Part shown: positions 35,447-53,804 of the stretch, piece after piece
Layout of the letters: every line of letters starts with the position of its first letter
Position numbering within the stretch: position 1 is the stretch's first letter
Assembly (NCBI RefSeq): GCF_964340395.1
Contig: NC_135553.1
Coordinates: 19,117,001-19,181,000 of the forward strand
Reading direction: 5' to 3'
DNA from: Glandiceps talaboti
Lineage: Eukaryota > Hemichordata > Enteropneusta > Spengelidae
Length of the DNA stretch: 64,000 nucleotides
The notes under the pieces: generated by a model
What the model was told of the DNA's origin: nothing
Databases searched by the model: none
The model's input: only the letters and a program-made list of their open reading frames with translations
Program-made: the position numbers and the translations under genes

Positions 35447-38400
35447 ACACATTTACTTTTATGAAAATCACAACTTTTACTACCACATACTGAAGCAATT
35501 CCACTCAGATGGAACACTGCAAAATTATGAATTCACAGTAATTTTCCTGAATAAATCAAATGAAATTTAAAAATAAATTTCCATATATAGCAACTCTTGG
35601 AACATGTATTGTGCAGTATATTTGAAGTGTTTCTGTTGAGGTGTCATGTATGTAAATATATCTTTGATAATCTCATTTCTTGAGACTTTTATATAACCAT
35701 GTCCCCCAACACATGTAATGGGTATGCAATAACAAGATATTCAGGAAATACAGGGAGTTATCAGTTTATAAACTGTCACTTTCTCCATTATCTGACTACC
35801 GTAATACACTGACTAGCACGTTTCACGAAGTAGTTCTAAAAATAAGTACTTTGAATTCAGCAAAGGCTAAACACATAACTGACTGGTGATAAAATGAAGT
35901 GATTGCATGATGTAGCTTCAATGGTTCCATATTGAATTATTGTCTACAAAGTAAGACTTCTTTTAAGAGTACTCAGCTGTAAAATCTTGACAATCACTTT
36001 AAAGTAAAAGACTTGTGGTGATGAGTCTTGGCTATCAATTACTTGTACGATGTATAATGTACTTTCCCTTTCTCTGAGGTGATACTTCTAAACCCTAGTT
36101 GGGCCCACTCTTCCTTGTACATGTTTCAAGTTCAACCAGCATCAATATTTTTTTTTACATTTAAAACAGTTTCGTTAAATCAAGAATCTATCTCTAACTT
36201 AAGGAGTACACTCTTAGAATAATTACAATCTAAATGTACTTGAAACCAAAAGTGAGATGGTGGAAGATTGTATCTCCTTTTCCTGTTTTTTTAGTCTTGT
36301 TCCAATATGACCATGTTACGATTTACACTATGTTATCTTCACACTGTCACATTATGTCTAGTCAAAGTTGAACATTTTACCGTTAATCTGGCTAAACCCA
36401 TGCTGGGCGAAGGGTAAACGGCACATGTCAGTAGTAATCCATTACAAATTGACAGGCAGTTGTAATTGGTTTACTTCCTTAGAACAGACAATTGCTCATT
36501 AACATTCAATTAGTACAGCTGTACTAAACTAAAATCACGTGGAGATGCGATAACATCATCACGTTTATATGAACGCTGTCAGGGGTAGCACAGATTTTTG
36601 TGCTAAAGTAAGGACTTTGACTAGACGTAATGTGTGAAGATAATGTAGTGTATTAAAATCGTAACATGGTCGTATTGGAACTAGACTACTGTATTTCACA
36701 CACAGCAACCAACCCAGAGTTTTGTGAGTTAGACACAGAAATAAGAATTTTGTAAGTTTGAAGACATGCACATAAAAACAATAATTAACAGTTTCCTTAT
36801 GTGATAAGTTTTATTCATTTTTATTATTGTCTGGTAAGAATTATGTAACTTGTATGTCATGCACAGTCTCTATAACTTGGTATGGTACATTGTAGTTTTA
36901 AGATTGCAGAGAAAACACAAAAACATTTCCTTGCAGATTTCTCTCTAGAACATTCTCACAAGAATTCACAGATCAGTAATACTTTCTATATCTACAATAT
37001 TGAGACCAGGAAAGGAGAAGCTTTGGTTTGGTTACTGTTACAGTTTTGATATCATTTGTGCATAAATTAAGGATTTTGGACAATGATTTTTTTTTTAAAT
37101 TAAGAGGGACACTCAGAAATCACAAGAGGTATTAGTACCCTTATTATTTAATTCAGGGAGAACATTGCCCTGAGATGAGTTTTCTGACAGCAATGTAGAA
37201 ATGTTCCAAACATTTTCATTAAATTAATTTTTCAAATGAAAAATCTGTCATTTTTATTAACACTAAAACTTTTTTCTCTGCAATTCATATTCTAAGCAGA
37301 TGCCACTATTAATTAGAATTCTTTAGTTTAGCTTATTTTTTTCAAGTTCATGTTTAATTATATTTGTTACTATATGAAAATATAACCCAGTACAATGATA
37401 TCATTTCTGTACTGACTACAGACTAATGAAATGGAATGAATTTATCAGGAAGTTACATTTTTTTTTGTAGTCTTAGATGAAATGTCTAGAGATATCTTTC
37501 TGAAAAAAGATCAATGAATATATGATTGATTGATTAATTGACTGATGGCTGGATTCATTGATTGAAGAATTACTGATTACTAATTACTAAGTACTAATTA
37601 CTAATTACTAAGCCATATATGTCTGATAGTGCAATGAATTACCACATTCAGTTGGCAGATTAATTAACAAGACCAGCCATCAAGTGAGACAACATTGACT
37701 TTGATTTTGGAAAAATTAAATTAGTCTTAAATATACAGAAACGATTTGCATGTATAATTAATCAGATGGTTGCATGGCAATGCATTTGTAGTATATATTT
37801 ACTGACAAACACACACTCTTTTGTATGAATATTGTGTATGACATACCTCCATATACATTATGTTGCTGGAAGTAATTTGGATAAATACGCACATGATTCA
37901 ACAATATTCAATACAGATGGTTGGCAAATGAATAAATGCTTTGGTGTTCATATAATAAACGGCATGATTAGATTAGCTACCTGATTGCACTTTTGTTGAA
38001 GCTTGAATTTATGACATGTATAAGTAAAATGAACTTTATATGTGAAGTTCAATATGTATAAATACATATAAAGGAATTTATACGTCACCTGTCTCCAATC
38101 TCGCATTCTGATTGGTCGAGAGCCCTGCAGATACACAGGCGTATTTTTCACCAACAGCCGTATTTTTGCTTGTTGTATCACGTGATCACTACACGTCCCC
38201 TTGTAAACAAATCTAGCAGACAACTAGAGATCGAGCTATAACCAGCATTTCCAATGCCAAATTTGTTGTCAATCGAACAAAATATCACCGTTTTATACAT
38301 TGTAACAAGTCTTTGAACTGTACTTTTCATGTCACAGGGAAATAGTCAAAAATTCCACACACAACCGTGAAAGTCCAGTGACGGCGAACGCACGGTCGTC

Positions 38401-39026
38401 ACGCGATCGTAAACATGAATTCCTAAATTTATGAAGGATATGAAAATCACCACCACAAAGGGTGTAATTTTTGCTTAACTAGAACAACAAAGCACATCAC
38501 GAACATTTATGTACATTTAATGGAATACAGTACGCAAAACAAAGACGCACTCATTTTTCAGCTGATGGTTATTAAGTTTGAATAAATCGCTGAGTGATAT
38601 GCAAATAGTAAACATTACGTCATACTACTGAGCAAACGCGCACTCTGATTGGATGATAAAGTTAAGGCTGACATGTAAACAACCGCATTGCAGTTATCAG
38701 AGAGGTGCATGATACTACGCTCGACAGTATAACGCGGAAGTGATTTTATTTTAACATGAAACAGCATTTTTAGACATTCAAAAATGGATTCATAGTCGCA
38801 GGTGACGTATAAGTATGTTATTTGCCAAATACTGTTCCACATCTTGCTGCTCGAGGTAATTTTTCTGGTATAACGGCTCGCCTCCGGCTCTCCGTTATAC
38901 CAGAAAAAATACCTCTCGCAGCAAGATATGGAACGGTATTTGGCAAATAACATATACGTATTACATTGTATGTATGTATGTATGTATGTATGTATGTATG
39001 TATGTATGTATGTATGTATGTATGTA

Positions 39027-39089
<63 letters not shown>

Positions 39090-41353
39090 TAGTATGTATG
39101 TATGTATGTATGTATGTATGTCATCTTGTACTGAAATGATGTCAAACAATATTTGACGGATTAGAAACAGGTCAGTGATTACTAATAGACAGTTTTCAGT
39201 GCTACGTTTCCTTCATAAATGAGCAATATTTCCTAGACTGTGTATCTAATGTACGTTGCCTGTTTTCTCTTTGTTTCCAGAAATGTGTATGCTAACAAAA
39301 AGTACTTTACTTAGTTGGATTGCTACCTTAATGCATGTGTAGTGTTTTTTTAAGAACACTAAGTAGGTAAAAATCTACCCTATTTAAGTAACTTGTCAAG
39401 GCTGCTAATCACAAATTATGATTTGACGTACAGGGAAGTGTGTAAATTTAACTTGATTTCCTTCTGATTAACAAGTCCACAGTAAAACAACTACGTTGTG
39501 TCATCAAATTTGATCAATTCATTTTTGATATGTAAATGTGACATGATTATTCGATACAATGAATAATTGGAAAATACCCAGTTTCAAGATTAAAAAATAC
39601 AAATTTCCCTCAAAATGTGAATCCTTGCAAAAAAAAAAAAAAAAAAAAAACCTGTACATGTGATAACTTTCAAGAAATTCATTTTGAGCAAAGAAGTTAA
39701 ATAATAATGTAAAATTTATTTTTGATATAAAATTCCTTCAACTACGCAAATTTATTGAGATGAGCCTCAATAATATGGACAACATAAACTTGAACATAGA
39801 TAGCTTTAGAAGTACAATCATACTGATTGGTATAAAATCAAGTGATTGGGGAACAAAATTGGTATGTAATGCAGCATTTCAAGGGGAAACCTGTAATTAT
39901 TAATTAACATGTTTTCCAAAACAGTTCTGCAAATATAATCAGCGTCATTGATATTATACCATAAAATCTTTCAATTTGTAAAAAGAATTCCATGCACAAT
40001 CTAAACAGCAGGCACCAAACAATAAAACAAACATAACATGATGGCGCATCAAACAGCCCAGCTGCTGCATTCTCTCTTAACCAAACACTACCATTTATCT
40101 GCCTTAGTTTTATCATTGATCTAAAAACCATCCGGATCTATGTACCATTTTAACTGAAATTACCACACCTACATCATGTTTGAGACTGATCCATACATTT
40201 CATTTTAACAAGTATCAATTTTTTTACCAGAAATTACTCTCAAATCAAAATTAAAATTAACACAAGTCTGACAGATATCACAGAGGATCTGTTAATATGT
40301 AACAATCGCATATTTGTAACTGAAACAAATTATTACTATTAGTGGGGGTTTTTTTCACTGAGATATGAGAAGTTATTTTACTTGAAGAGAAATACCTGTC
40401 AAGCCCCCTACAGGTCAACTAAATCAATAGTTTGCCTTGGCAATCTAATAGACTGTACAATAAATGTAATTCACTACAACATAACTGGGTAAGTGTTAGT
40501 GCATTGATATTGATAAGGAGCCTGCAAGTGCACTGTTGAACTGAAGTATACCGTTAACGATTTTATCCATTTATTATCTGGCTTACAATCAACATTTTGT
40601 TGAACTATGTGAAAACTGCAAGGATTATAACAACAGATATGTGCTTCAAAACTTACTCAGGTGTTAAGAGTAAGTTTGTGATACAATAGGCTCATTGTAC
40701 GTGTCCTGCTTTGGTGTACAAGTTATAACTATACGACGATGCAGGTTGACTTTCCCAAGCCCCAGTGAATCGAGCAAATACTTTTACACTGTAATTTTAA
40801 AACATACAACACAGCGATCTCGCATTTCAATTTCTTTCATTTAGTTACAAAAAATTTCGACATAATTTCACAATGTAAAATGTTATCGAAACATAATTTC
40901 ATACATTCTAACCCCCTGATTTTCATGACTACATTATCATGTCACCTGTTATACTTTTAGACACAAACAAAATTAGTCTGATGAATATATATGTTGTGGT
41001 GGTGGGAATCTGTAAGCAACAAAATATATTCGGCGAGGTGCTAAGTCTAATGAATTAAGTTTCAATTATGTAGTATGTGAGGATTCCTGAATGGTCGAAA
41101 AACTCCACGTTAACGTGAACTGCAAATGATTGTCTAGTAACATTGTACACTGTGAATATGGTATCGAATATGAATAATTATCAATAATTTCTTTGAAAAT
41201 CGCGGAATATTGTTGCATTTTCGCAACTAGATGTAAAATTATGTCACTTACCCAACTCACTATCCTTAAGATTACTTGAGGTTTTTTGATAAATGCTACT
41301 GGGTCAAATTGACCGCCTGCCTTTTCTGCTCCGTACACTCCACCTCCGTCCAT
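30232..41353 (-). CDS. Synaptogyrin, complete, with alternative third exon
   Basis: Four-pass MARVEL-domain protein of synaptic and other small vesicles. Exons in gene order are 41252-41353 (ATG), 34764-34983, either 33337-33470 (3a) or 32726-32868 (3b), and 30232-30465 (TGA). All junctions are GT-AG and in phase. The N-terminus MDGGGVYGAEKAGGQFDP is the synaptogyrin signature. Predicted membrane segments lie at about residues 26-48, 66-84, 109-122 and 141-165. The loop between the first two holds a Cys pair (CQYNGDQNAC). The C-terminal tail is cytosolic and rich in Tyr, Gly, Pro and Gln, ending EYKPPTY. The product is 229 residues with exon 3a and 232 with 3b, a normal synaptogyrin length. 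Intron 1 (6.3 kb) and the last intron (2.3 kb) are filled with repeats. The gene is transcribed away from ZNF598. Confidence 0.95.
30700..32390. repeat. 57-bp minisatellite, about 29 copies, in synaptogyrin intron
   Basis: The unit of 57 bp (CATTTCATTTCCTATACTGT, AGAACAGGACAGTATGGAAT, CCATGCTAACTACAGGA) repeats from about 30720 to 32370. Variants are clustered: ATTGTACAAC in the left third, ACTGTGAAAC in the middle and ACTGTAGAAC on the right. One irregular copy lies near 31755-31805. The 57-bp period keeps two plus-strand frames open for over 540 codons, but this is intronic DNA antisense to the gene, between exon 4 and exon 3b. I do not call a protein. Confidence 0.95.
32726..32868 (-). CDS. 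Synaptogyrin alternative exon 3b
   Basis: Encodes FWTFMWFVCFCYLTNRWTNT, a loop with NTSELPRGVIDN, then LQAAIAFSFFSILSW. It covers membrane segment 3, the second lumenal loop and the first half of segment 4. It is 143 bp, with acceptor TAG before GCTTCTGG and donor GTAATATG after TGG. It aligns throughout with exon 3a but has three more loop residues, so both fit between exons 2 and 4 in phase. Codon 108 becomes Gly with this exon. Confidence 0.92.
33337..33470 (-). CDS. Synaptogyrin alternative exon 3a
   Basis: Encodes FWTFLWFVCFCYLADAWRKT, a loop with NPKHHGADEV, then QAAIAFSFFSIISW. It is 134 bp, with acceptor CAG before CATTTTGG and donor GTAAATATC after TGG. Its sequence is closer in layout to the human form (AFWAFLWFVGFCYLANQW), and codon 108 becomes Ala as in human synaptogyrins, so it may be the ancestral copy. 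It lies 468 bp upstream of exon 3b in gene order. Confidence 0.93.
34090..34617. repeat. (TATG)n/(GT)n compound microsatellite with internal duplication
   Basis: A 0.5-kb tract in the intron between exons 2 and 3a. A segment of about 70 bp with CATGTTTGTGTGTATATGTG and TATATATGCATGTGTGTATG occurs at about 34308-34377 and again at 34462-34531, showing a roughly 154-bp internal duplication. It ends in a (GT)n run. Confidence 0.95.
35412..35444. repeat. Poly(A) tract
   Basis: About 33 consecutive A residues in synaptogyrin intron 1. Confidence 0.9.
36293..36690. mobile_element. Inverted-repeat element in synaptogyrin intron 1
   Basis: Arms of about 78 bp at 36293-36370 and 36611-36690 are reverse complements with few mismatches. 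The left arm shows GTTCCAATATGACCATGTTA, CGATTT, TTATCTTCACAC and GTCTAGTCAAAGT. The spacer of about 240 bp has no coding frame. Likely a non-autonomous DNA element. Confidence 0.8.
38078..38812. mobile_element. ~735-bp element with perfect 14-bp terminal inverted repeats
   Basis: TTATACGTCACCTG at 38078-38091 is matched exactly by its reverse complement CAGGTGACGTATAA at 38799-38812. The interior has higher CpG and GC than the flanks (CACGGTCGTCACGCGATCGT near 38390) and two similar CTCTGATTGG/TTCTGATTGG blocks near the ends. No transposase frame is present, so I infer a non-autonomous DNA transposon. Confidence 0.65.
38806..38961. repeat. Long near-perfect hairpin abutting the 38.1-kb element
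   Basis: Arms of about 75 bp (38806-38880 and 38886-38961) pair with few mismatches. The left arm shows GTTATTTGCCAAATACTGTT, CTTGCTGC, TCTGGTATAACGG. The apex is CTCGCCTCCGGCTCTCC. It overlaps the right terminus of the preceding element and is followed directly by the (TATG)n tract. Confidence 0.9.
38968..39122. repeat. (TATG)n/(GT)n microsatellite
   Basis: ATGT runs around a (GT)n core, directly after the hairpin. Confidence 0.95.
39628..39650. repeat. Poly(A) tract
   Basis: About 22 A residues in synaptogyrin intron 1. Confidence 0.8.
39651..41251. other. Synaptogyrin intron 1, no further feature seen
   Basis: AT-rich intronic DNA with no exon-like stretch or repeat that I can support. 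Confidence 0.4.
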
Positions 41354-41365
41354 TTTGGATTTACT

Positions 41366-41382
41366 GGGAATTGTGGGTAATT
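41366..41382. promoter_or_regulatory. ZNF143/Staf-like motif at the synaptogyrin start
   Basis: CTGGGAATTGTGGGT, just upstream of the synaptogyrin ATG, resembles the reverse of the vertebrate ZNF143 core (ACTACAATTCCC). Its position fits a core-promoter element. The resemblance is partial. Confidence 0.3.
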
Positions 41383-41399
41383 ATTGACAATCATGTGAC

Positions 41400-44040
41400 G
41401 ACTTCGATGACATCATCGTCACACGCACGCTTCGGGTGTGTTGCATGATTCGTCGACATCATCATGAACATGTAATAAATAACTGATAAAAGTTAGCACT
41501 CAACATATATTATATTATATTATATTTATGTGTGGAATCTAGGTCGGGATTCAAAAATCGGACTTGGACCCCCTTAAATCATAATGTCACGCAAGAAACA
41601 CCTGAGTGTCGGTTCACAACCATGACGTTGAGTCTTGCTTGAGTCATGTATTTCTCGTGACCCTTCAGTATCAGAGACGGGGGGAGGAGGTAGACTAAGG
41701 TCTGAGTGTCAGCAAACGATGAACATTATGAATGGTAATGTTGCTGCCGGGGTGTTACTGTATATTCCCCGTAAACGACGACTACAGCTACTCCAGAAAG
41801 CGAGTGAAAAAAAAAAATTGCGACAGACAAACGTTTTATTTTGATATTGTGGAAACAATCTTGAGTTCCGATTTACACCGCTACGTTTACATTGTAACAT
41901 CTTCAATGTGTGAAGGTAAATGTTGTGTAAAGTCGGAACACACATACGTTGGTCAGGAATGGGGATTTTGAACTTTTGTTTTCCTCTCAAGGCCGCTCTC
42001 ATTGGCCAGGAGTACAGTAACCGAGGAGGCTTATGATGATATCACAAATCAATTTTGATTTTTTTTTAAAGAAAAGAAAGAAAGAAAAAAATTGTTTCGT
42101 ATCAATTTGCAAATCAATTTCCAAGTGTTAAATTCATTTTCATTTTTCGCTTGCATTTCCATTTCATTGAATCAAATTCATTTTCACTTGCATTTGCAGT
42201 TTGATTTCCAATTTAAATTCATTTTCATTTGCCTTTGCAAATCGATCCAATTCATTTTCACTTGCAGTTAATTGTATTTGCAAATCGATTTTCATTTTAA
42301 ATTCATTTTCATTTTCACTTGCTTTTGCAAATCGATTTCCAAACGTGTATGCCTCCAAAAAACCTTCTACGTTTCTTTATTATTTTTTTAATGTGCTCAC
42401 CACGGTGAGAGGCGGACACCTCCTCCCACATCCTTCCCACTAGCGACCATGGGAAGGCTGTTTTTGCCCAAAATCAAGATTGAAGAGGAAAGTACGCAAA
42501 TAAAGTCAAGAATGTTCTTGAGTGCGTCTTTCAGATAAAGGTAATCCAGCAAAACGTGTATGACAGGGTATTTTTTTATTTTGGTATATGTATGTGTAGT
42601 TGTTTTGCGTTCTTTGCGAACATAAAATGGAATATTAATGCTAGAGCCTTTAATAGCTTAAAATAGCGCTCGTACTCTCCGGTTCAACGAGACATAATAT
42701 ATTAGAAAATTACGTAGCTATTAAGAGATGATGCGCACATCTCCATAAATGTTGGCAAATAGTGGTTAGGAACCTATAGTTATTATTTCATCTCGACAGG
42801 TTTCGGTTCTGCAAATATTTCGGGGATATACATGTATTGAAACCATTGAAAACGTTTTTAAAAACTTTTTTTTTGTAATAATACATGTACATTTATGATT
42901 ACCCCAAAAATAATTTTGATGATGACGTTGTAATCAAACGTGAATTATCTTGATATATACATGCAGCAGAACCTTGACAGGTTTAGACTCTGCAAAGATT
43001 TCAGGGACACATGTATTGAGACCATTGTGACAACGCCTATATCATATACATGTGTGAGAATAACATAATGACGTATTCAAATGTGAATTATCTTGATACA
43101 TACAGTAGAATATGGAACCACAAGGAGTAGGAGTCATATACTAGTATATAGGCGAAGATTAGCCAAATATGTTATATATACTATATTTACATATTCAAGA
43201 AAAGATGATATACATATTGAGTCGACGCATTTTATTCCTATAAGCTAATGCTTGTCTGTAGCTGTTATCAGCTATATAGAAAGAGTACACATAGGGTGTT
43301 AATTGATCTACAACAACCTTGTAAACACTTGCATGCTTAGTAAACTAATTATCACCTTAAACACAAAGGGTATTGTGGGTACTTTATGACATTTGACAAA
43401 AGTGACCGTTAGTGACACAATTTGGTTAATCATAAACTCTTATTCGCAACATTTTTTATTAAACCCAAAACAGCTGTACAGTGGATAACAAATAAAGTTC
43501 TAGAAATATCAGATGAGTTCAATTGTGGGCGTAGCATTCTCGCAAACCACTGGCAGAGCTGATATTGCTTCCACGACACTGCCTTGAACCATAGACAATA
43601 GATTGTCTATGCTTGAACGGTGCCGGTGTTTATACACGACAATGGGTTCTAGTAAATAAATGATAAATGATATGTAACCATGAAAGAGTCTAATAGAAGC
43701 TATACTGAGAGAACTTCGGACTCTGCATGATAACAACTACATATTTCAAATCACAAACATTCAATTCAGTTATTCGTCTGTTAGGATAGCTCCTGTCCTC
43801 CAGAGGGCGCTCTCTGAATTGAAGAAATTGCAAAGACGGGATATCAAATACAATATATTTCAGTGTAAGGACATACATGTATAATGAACAGCAAGAATGA
43901 CTAAACATTTGACATGAAATATTGGCGATAACCACTACATCTCAGTTCAAGGTAAGGTACGCATTCCAACCGAAAATATGAAATTTTTATTTTAAAATCC
44001 ATGCAATTCTTGGTTGATAACAGAGAGCCAATGAACCGTG
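41400..44040. other. Region between divergent genes; no gene seen
   Basis: Holds CpG-bearing sequence near the synaptogyrin start, then AT-rich DNA. Between about 42110 and 42350, diverged blocks of AAATTCATTTTCATTT and TTTGCAAATCGATTT repeat. The frame at 41635-41844 shows no domain. Confidence 0.45.
43799..43810 (+). promoter_or_regulatory. Weak CTCF-like motif
   Basis: TCCAGAGGGCGC resembles the CACTAGAGGGCGC core found elsewhere in the window but has mismatches in the 5' half. Confidence 0.25.
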
Positions 44041-44045
44041 TTACA

Positions 44046-44092
44046 AGCAAACAAACAAACAAACAAACAAACAAACAAACAAACAAACAAAC
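44046..44092. repeat. (CAAA)n microsatellite
   Basis: About eleven CAAA units. Confidence 0.95.
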
Positions 44093-44158
44093 ACATAAAT
44101 GAATAAATAGATAAGCAAACATGCATGCATGCATGGGTAAATGCACTCTAATAAAATT

Positions 44159-44315
44159 CTGATGTGGTGAAAGCTAGCGGCTAGATGCCTTATTTACTTC
44201 TATTGCATCGTTTTCTGTCGTTTGTTTTGTTCTGGTGATCGCTTTCCTTCGTACGACACAAATGATGAAAATGGAGGTAAATAAAGTCATCTAGTCGCTT
44301 TCACCACATCACATT
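44159..44315. mobile_element. Foldback MITE-like element
   Basis: The left arm (GATGTGGTGAAAGCTAGCGG, CTAGATGCC, TTATTTACTTCTATT) is the imperfect reverse complement of the right arm (ATGGAGGTAAATAAAGTCAT, CTAGTCGCTTTCACCACATC). It is a better-preserved relative of the 6.2- and 8.1-kb copies and of the half copy at 17.4 kb. Confidence 0.7.
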
Positions 44316-44434
44316 TTAATCAGATTGCGGGTAAATGAAATATCATTTTAAACTTATGGATAACTGCATGCATCTATAAACATAACATAATATAATGTAT
44401 GTATATACAATACAGGCCTGTATACAATTGCAAT

Positions 44435-44518
44435 ATTATGGTATGTTTATATAGATAGTATCATAGACTCCCCATCAACGGTTGGTCACAGTGGAGAGTC
44501 TATGATAAACATACCATA
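44435..44518. repeat. Inverted repeat (hairpin)
   Basis: TATGGTATGTTTA and ATCATAGACTC on the left pair with GAGTCTATGAT and AAACATACCATA on the right. The loop is about 25 bp. Confidence 0.75.
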
Positions 44519-44850
44519 ACAATAATAGTAATAATTTTTGTTTCTTGTATAGTGCATTACATAATTGCATAACAATCTCAATGCGCTTCACATGATAAAA
44601 ATACACATTATATGATTGGAGAATAAAAAAAAACAACTATAAAAACGGTTTAATAAAACTGAGACATTGTGTCAACCATGAATAAAATACTTTCATTGAG
44701 CCATGCTGGAGAAATGTGCTTTTCGAAAGAGGTGTGTTTTAACCTGTGCTTTGAAAGAAGACAGAGGGGGTACATTGCGAAAAGACGAATCCAGGGAGTT
44801 CCACAGCCTGGGAGCAACGATTGAAAAAGCGCCTTTGCCATAAACATTTC
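44518..44850 (-). mobile_element. L2/CR1-like non-LTR retrotransposon 3' end
   Basis: Read on the minus strand from 44842, the frame gives GAFSIVAPRLWNSLDSSF, RNVPPLSSFKAQVKTHLFRK and AHFSSMAQ, then a stop at 44693-44695. This APRLWNSL...SSFKxxxKTHLF pattern is the C-terminus of ORF2 (reverse transcriptase protein) in L2/CR1-type LINEs. A 3' UTR follows with TGAAGCGCATTGAG, GTAATGCACTATACAAGAAA and an (ATT)n-like end at 44519-44530. It is 5' truncated: only about 50 codons of ORF2 remain and no reverse transcriptase domain. Confidence 0.8.
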
Positions 44851-44892
44851 ACTTTATACAGGCCCGTATATGTATATATGTGCGTGTCTGTT

Positions 44893-44894
<2 letters not shown>

Positions 44895-44984
<90 letters not shown>

Positions 44985-45082
44985 TGTTTGTTTTTTTGTT
45001 TGTTTTGTTTGTTTTGTTGTTTTGTTGTTTTTGTGTTGTTTGTTTGTTCGTTTGTTTGTTTGTTTGTTTGTTTGTTTGTTTG
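44895..45082. repeat. (GT)n - (TGCG)n - (TTTG)n compound microsatellite
   Basis: About 25 GT units, then about ten TGCG units, then T-rich and TTTG runs. Very near the LINE fragment. Confidence 0.95.
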
Positions 45083-45419
45083 CTACCCGGTTCCTGAGCT
45101 CCACGTGCTTTATACAAAAAAGGGGATATGTGACTAGTTTAATACTAGGAATCGTAAACCTATAGTTAATTTTAGCAGATATGTAATCACGTGATCGCTT
45201 GATTGTCATTATTGTTTATACAATGTTGTTTGTTTTTTGTTTGGTCAAAAAACAATAATTGATCATAATTTTTTTGCGTAAAATACATAACAAGACACCT
45301 ATTGTCAAGTTCCGGAAGTTTCTATGTATGCTAATTTTCTAAAAATATCTACCAGTGCGCATTGCACAATCGAGTGAAGTTTACATCCGGGGATTTCCAC
45401 GAAGTAGATATATATATGT

Positions 45420-45491
45420 AAGTCGCCATTTTGAATGATAGGCATTCCACGTTGTGACACGCCGACTTGACGCGAAGAAAGAACGATCAAA
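45420..45491 (+). promoter_or_regulatory. ZNF598 upstream region with YY1-like motif
   Basis: CGCCATTTTGAATG at about 45423-45436 is the reverse-complement form of a YY1 motif (AAAATGGCG), common near start sites of housekeeping genes. No TATA box was seen. A TCACGTGA E-box lies further up at about 45186-45193. Confidence 0.35.
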
Positions 45492-52488
<6,997 letters not shown>

Positions 52489-53300
52489 TAAAAGTATAAA
52501 TGCTATTATGCGTTTCATTAATTAATCACTTTCTTGATGTCATTATGTCGTGGACTGGTGTGATGTACTTTTCTCACTCATAGTACCAGTTCTTGAACGT
52601 TTCTTGTGGTGAGTTCCCACCCTTTGTGGATCTCCTAAATGTATATTACCAAACTCCATATCACTAAGTCATGCACTTCATTAGTGTTTCCTTCTTTCCT
52701 CTTGCTCTCTGATACAGGTGCTAAATTAATACTTGCCCACTTTACCCAAAGAATTTTCGAAGAAAAATTCCTCCAAGTAATGAAATATTCTTGTATTCAA
52801 AATATTTTGCTAATAATAATATGATTCAAAAAGAAAAACAAGTTTATTTACAATATGTTCATTGTGCCTTGTAAAATTTGATAAATATGTGAAATACTTG
52901 GTGAACTTGACAAAATAATAAAGGAAGTTTTCATAAAAATTTAATTGCATATTTTTATTTTAAGCAAACAAATTTCTGATTTTTACTGTGTGTTCACATC
53001 TTGTGTAATGTTCTTAATAAGAATTCTGTAAATGACCCAAGTTCATAAATTTATCGAAAACAAAAACTGACATGCAAAGAAATTGCTAGTGGTCACTTTG
53101 TACATATAAACTAGATGGCGAATCTAGACAGCTACTTTAGTTAACTTGTTTAGTTCAGTTTTGGCCAGCTGATGTGTTAAAGTATTTAAACATACACTAA
53201 ACATTTGGTGTAGATGCGTGGAAAACATTTGGTGTAGATGCGTGGAAATTTGCAGCCAATATGCAGTTCTATGTAATTGATACACAAGTGATGGATATAT
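52489..53300. other. ZNF598 3' flank; no further gene seen
   Basis: AATAAA at 52917-52922 is a plausible poly(A) signal about 430 bp after the stop; an AATAAA overlapping the stop codon at 52487-52492 is probably incidental. A 24-bp unit (AACATTTGGTGTAGATGCGT plus GGAA) is duplicated in tandem at about 53198-53250. Confidence 0.45.
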
Positions 53301-53305
53301 ATACG

Positions 53306-53409
53306 TAGTCTGTAAGGTACGCTATGGCGGGGCGCCCTCGCACATCAATCAACCCCTTTCATCGAGAGTGCCTGTGAGGGCGGAGCAACATGGCATATCT
53401 TACCATCTA
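53306..53409. mobile_element. TA-flanked palindromic MITE, copy C (inverted)
   Basis: The reverse complement aligns with copies A and B across the whole element: GCCATGTTGC, CCGCCCTCAC, a TCGAT-AAAGGGGTTGA centre, GAGGGCGCCCC, and a TTACAGACTA end. It is 104 bp with no coding frame. Confidence 0.7.
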
Positions 53410-53511
53410 GGATATACAGTGATCCAATGAATTGTGTAGAATTCTTACTAGTGTAGCAATCGAGGTCTCAGTTTCACCAAGATAAGCACGAACTAAAAAC
53501 GTAATTCGTTG

Positions 53512-53582
53512 CATCAGTGCAGTAAGGTTGTATCTGCATATACAAGAATTGCATAGCAGATATGACCTTACTGCACTGACAC
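53512..53582. repeat. Short inverted repeat
   Basis: TCAGTGCAGTAAGGT and GTATCTGC on the left pair with GCAGATA and ACCTTACTGCACTGA on the right; the loop is about 20 bp. Confidence 0.8.
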
Positions 53583-53634
53583 TACAAATTGTTGTTCAAT
53601 GTGGTAGATTACACAAGTGGAGGATAGTGGTTCC

Positions 53635-53804
53635 CAGTGTACCCTCTAATGATAGCCAAATTTTGTTATTGTGAGTCAAAATGAGAAAAACTGGCATTTC
53701 TTGTGAGGCACCATACAGTAAGATAGGGGAGCAACAAATTTTGGTGCGTCACTAGAAATTGTGTACGTCAGTGGCATGTCAAATTGGCTTTAAAGGACAC
53801 ACTG
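53635..53804. mobile_element. hAT-like MITE with perfect 8-bp target duplication
   Basis: The element runs from CAGTGTACCCTCTAATG to TTTAAAGGACACACTG, with imperfect terminal inverted repeats. It is flanked on both sides by GTGGTTCC (53627-53634 and 53805-53812). An 8-bp duplication with CAGTG ends is the hAT superfamily signature. It is 170 bp with no transposase frame. A diverged copy is at 48795-48958. Confidence 0.85.

Noticed and set aside
52700-52830. Possible extra 3' exon of ZNF598
   Set aside because: The reading frame already ends properly at 52488 with a conserved-looking C-terminus; although AAAGGTAAAT before the stop resembles a donor, the candidate downstream acceptor at about 52718 leads to AT-rich, non-conserved sequence.
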